From Nitrospira sp. (GTDB taxonomy: Bacteria > Nitrospirota > Nitrospiria > Nitrospirales > Nitrospiraceae), in assembly GCA_025360665.1 (NCBI GenBank), contig JANYBU010000083.1, forward strand, positions 1 through 14,203: 14,203 nucleotides of DNA, given 5' to 3'. The position numbers and the translations under genes were made by a program. Numbering within the stretch: position 1 is the stretch's first letter; each line of letters begins with the position of its first letter. Positions 12,989 to 14,203 of this stretch are shown one piece after another. The notes under the pieces are model-generated. The model was not told the DNA's origin. It ran no database searches and saw nothing but the letters and a program-made list of their open reading frames with translations.

Positions 12989-13548
12989 ACTTCCATGATC
13001 TCTTGCTCTTTTTTCTTCACAACATCGTCGATTTTCTGAATATATTGGTCTGTCAGTTTCTGGGTGTCGGCTTCGGACTTTCGCAGCTCATCTTCGGTTA
13101 ACTTGCCATCCTTTTGCAGCTTCTTCAAGTCTTCGTTCCCATCTCGTCGGAACCCGCGCACAACGACTTTCGTGTCTTCGCCGTGTTTTTTGCAGATCTT
13201 GCTGAGTTCTTTGCGTCGTTCTTCGGTGAGCGGCGGAAGGGGCACGCGAATGACCTTTCCGTCGTTGGACGGTGTGATGCCAAGACCCGATCCAGAGAGG
13301 GCTTTTTCGATTTCTTTGATCAGATTCGGTTCCCACGGATGGATCGTGATGAGGCGGGCCTCCGGTGTCGAAATACTGGCTACCTGTTTTAGCGGGGTCA
13401 TCGTGCCATAGTAGTCAACTCGAACACCGTCGAAGAGGGCGACCGATGCTCGCCCTGTCCGTAGGCCTGCCAAATCGCGCTTGAGATGCTCCAGTGCGGA
13501 CTCCATCTTTTCCGTGACATTTTGGCGTATGGCGGCCGGGTTGGACAT
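12985..13548 (-). CDS. frr: Ribosome recycling factor
   Basis: This 187-residue protein, of the normal family length, splits post-termination ribosomes together with EF-G. The three-helix domain I is formed by the N- and C-terminal parts: an N-terminal helix leading to HLKRDLAGLRTGRASVALFD, and the C-terminal helices from RKELSKICKKHGEDTKVVVR onward. Domain II (about residues 31-105) contains YYGTMTPLKQVASIS, ITIHPWEPN and ITPSNDGKVIRVPLPPLTEE. The conserved arginines of the VRGFRRDGNEDLKK segment (Arg131, Arg134, Arg135) contact 23S rRNA in studied members. The ATG at 13548 is preceded by GGGGAG at suitable spacing. pyrH ends 18 bases upstream and alr overlaps the 3' end, so the three genes are probably one operon. 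Confidence 0.96.
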   Translation of the reverse strand: MSNPAAIRQNVTEKMESALEHLKRDLAGLRTGRASVALFDGVRVDYYGTMTPLKQVASISTPEARLITIHPWEPNLIKEIEKALSGSGLGITPSNDGKVIRVPLPPLTEERRKELSKICKKHGEDTKVVVRGFRRDGNEDLKKLQKDGKLTEDELRKSEADTQKLTDQYIQKIDDVVKKKEQEIMEV

Positions 13549-13566
13549 GCGAGACTCCCCAGAAAG

Positions 13567-14203
13567 TTAGCGGCGATCGGGCGTGACAACGGTTCCGATC
13601 GCTTCGCCCATGGCGACGCGTTTGAAGTTGCCTTGTTCCTTTAGGTTGAACACGATGAGCGGAAGGTTGTTATCCATGCAGAGGCTGATGGCCGTGGCAT
13701 CCATCACTTTCAAATTTTGATTCAAAATCGAAAGAAAGGAAATCGTCTGATATTTCGTTGCAGAGGGGTTTTTCACGGGATCGGCGTCGTAGATGCCGTC
13801 GACCTTGGTCCCTTTCATGATGACCTGGGCCCCGATCTCCATCGCCCTCAATGCTGCAGCAGTATCGGTGGAGAAGTAGGGATTCCCCGTGCCGCCGGCG
13901 AAAATGACCACGCGTTTTTTCTCAAGATGGCGAATGGCTCGTCGGCGGATATACCCCTCGGCCAACTGGCGCATTTCGATCGCGGACTGGACCCGCGTCA
14001 TAATGCTAATGCGCTCGAGCGCGTTTTGCAGGGCCAGTGCGTTGAGGACGGTGGCGAGCATCCCCATATAGTCGGCGGAGGCGCGCTCCATGCCGGACGC
14101 ACTGGCGGCAATACCACGGAAGATATTGCCGCCGCCGATGACCACGGCGACTTCGATGTCGAGGGCTACGACAGATGCGATTTCCGAGGCGAGGCCCTCA
14201 AGG
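13567..14203 (-). CDS. pyrH: UMP kinase, missing its N-terminus at the window edge
   Basis: This is the bacterial hexameric UMP kinase of the amino-acid-kinase family, which phosphorylates UMP to UDP. About 211 residues are visible. The frame is open through the right edge, so about 30 N-terminal residues with the first phosphate-binding loop lie outside. Visible motifs are VAVVIGGGNIFRG, the DYMGMLATVLNALALQ helix, SAIEMRQLAEGYIRRRAIRH, the FAGGTGNPYFSTDTAAALRA loop, KGTKVDGIYDADP and VMDATAISLCMDNNLPLIVF. The internal GTG at 14145 encodes a valine of the continuing frame and is not the start. The ending GTVVTPDRR is ordinary. The pyrH-frr order is the common bacterial arrangement, normally after rpsB and tsf, which would lie to the right of this window. 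Confidence 0.95.
   Translation of the reverse strand, partial: LEGLASEIASVVALDIEVAVVIGGGNIFRGIAASASGMERASADYMGMLATVLNALALQNALERISIMTRVQSAIEMRQLAEGYIRRRAIRHLEKKRVVIFAGGTGNPYFSTDTAAALRAMEIGAQVIMKGTKVDGIYDADPVKNPSATKYQTISFLSILNQNLKVMDATAISLCMDNNLPLIVFNLKEQGNFKRVAMGEAIGTVVTPDRR

Overview
The window is a GC-rich bacterial chromosome segment of mostly housekeeping and redox genes, separated by gaps unusually dense in short inverted-repeat elements. The repeat dialect (left ends reading GCAGGATGCTGAAAA, right ends TTTTTGAGCATCCTGC, and a second end type CTAGCCCGGATTATTCATGA) and the gene set resemble genomes of Nitrospira-type nitrite oxidisers as I remember them. That lineage call is recall-based and no search was run. 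No rRNA, tRNA, CRISPR array, transposase or phage gene was seen.

Layout. 1-574: end of a zinc-binding-dehydrogenase-family oxidoreductase (+). 819-1253: tandem CBS-domain protein (+). 1437-2979: three minus-strand genes, a gamma-glutamylcyclotransferase-fold protein, a thioredoxin-like [2Fe-2S] ferredoxin and MoaB (molybdenum cofactor). 3173-3634: membrane-anchored protein of unknown function (+). 3958-4278: small Rieske ferredoxin (-). 4448-4993: HNH endonuclease-family protein (+). 4994-5714: repeat-rich gap with a MITE-like element and what looks like the 3' remnant of a gene. 5715-6752: siroheme-pathway precorrin-2 dehydrogenase and an MTH1187/YkoF-type thiamine-binding protein (+). 6753-7378: long gap with a good sigma-70-type promoter. 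7379-11730: a 979-residue hybrid histidine kinase/response regulator followed closely by a FadL/TodX-type outer-membrane channel (+). 11855-14203: pyrH (partial), frr and alr, transcribed leftward as a likely operon with a 4-base frr/alr overlap.

How the genes fit together. Several encode or serve redox cofactors: MoaB for molybdopterin, the precorrin-2 dehydrogenase for siroheme, plus two small Fe-S carriers. The kinase begins with a domain that looks like a V4R-type small-molecule sensor and is followed within 5 bases by the gene for a channel of a family that imports hydrophobic compounds, suggesting a sensing and uptake pair. The pyrH-frr-alr run links UMP synthesis, ribosome recycling and D-alanine supply.

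The most unusual content is intergenic. Almost every gene that ends inside the window is followed at once, within about 15 bases of its stop codon, either by an inverted-repeat element (sometimes overlapping the stop) or by a low-complexity array of short repeated words, often arranged as an imperfect palindrome. Two element types with different ends carry a very similar central hairpin module.
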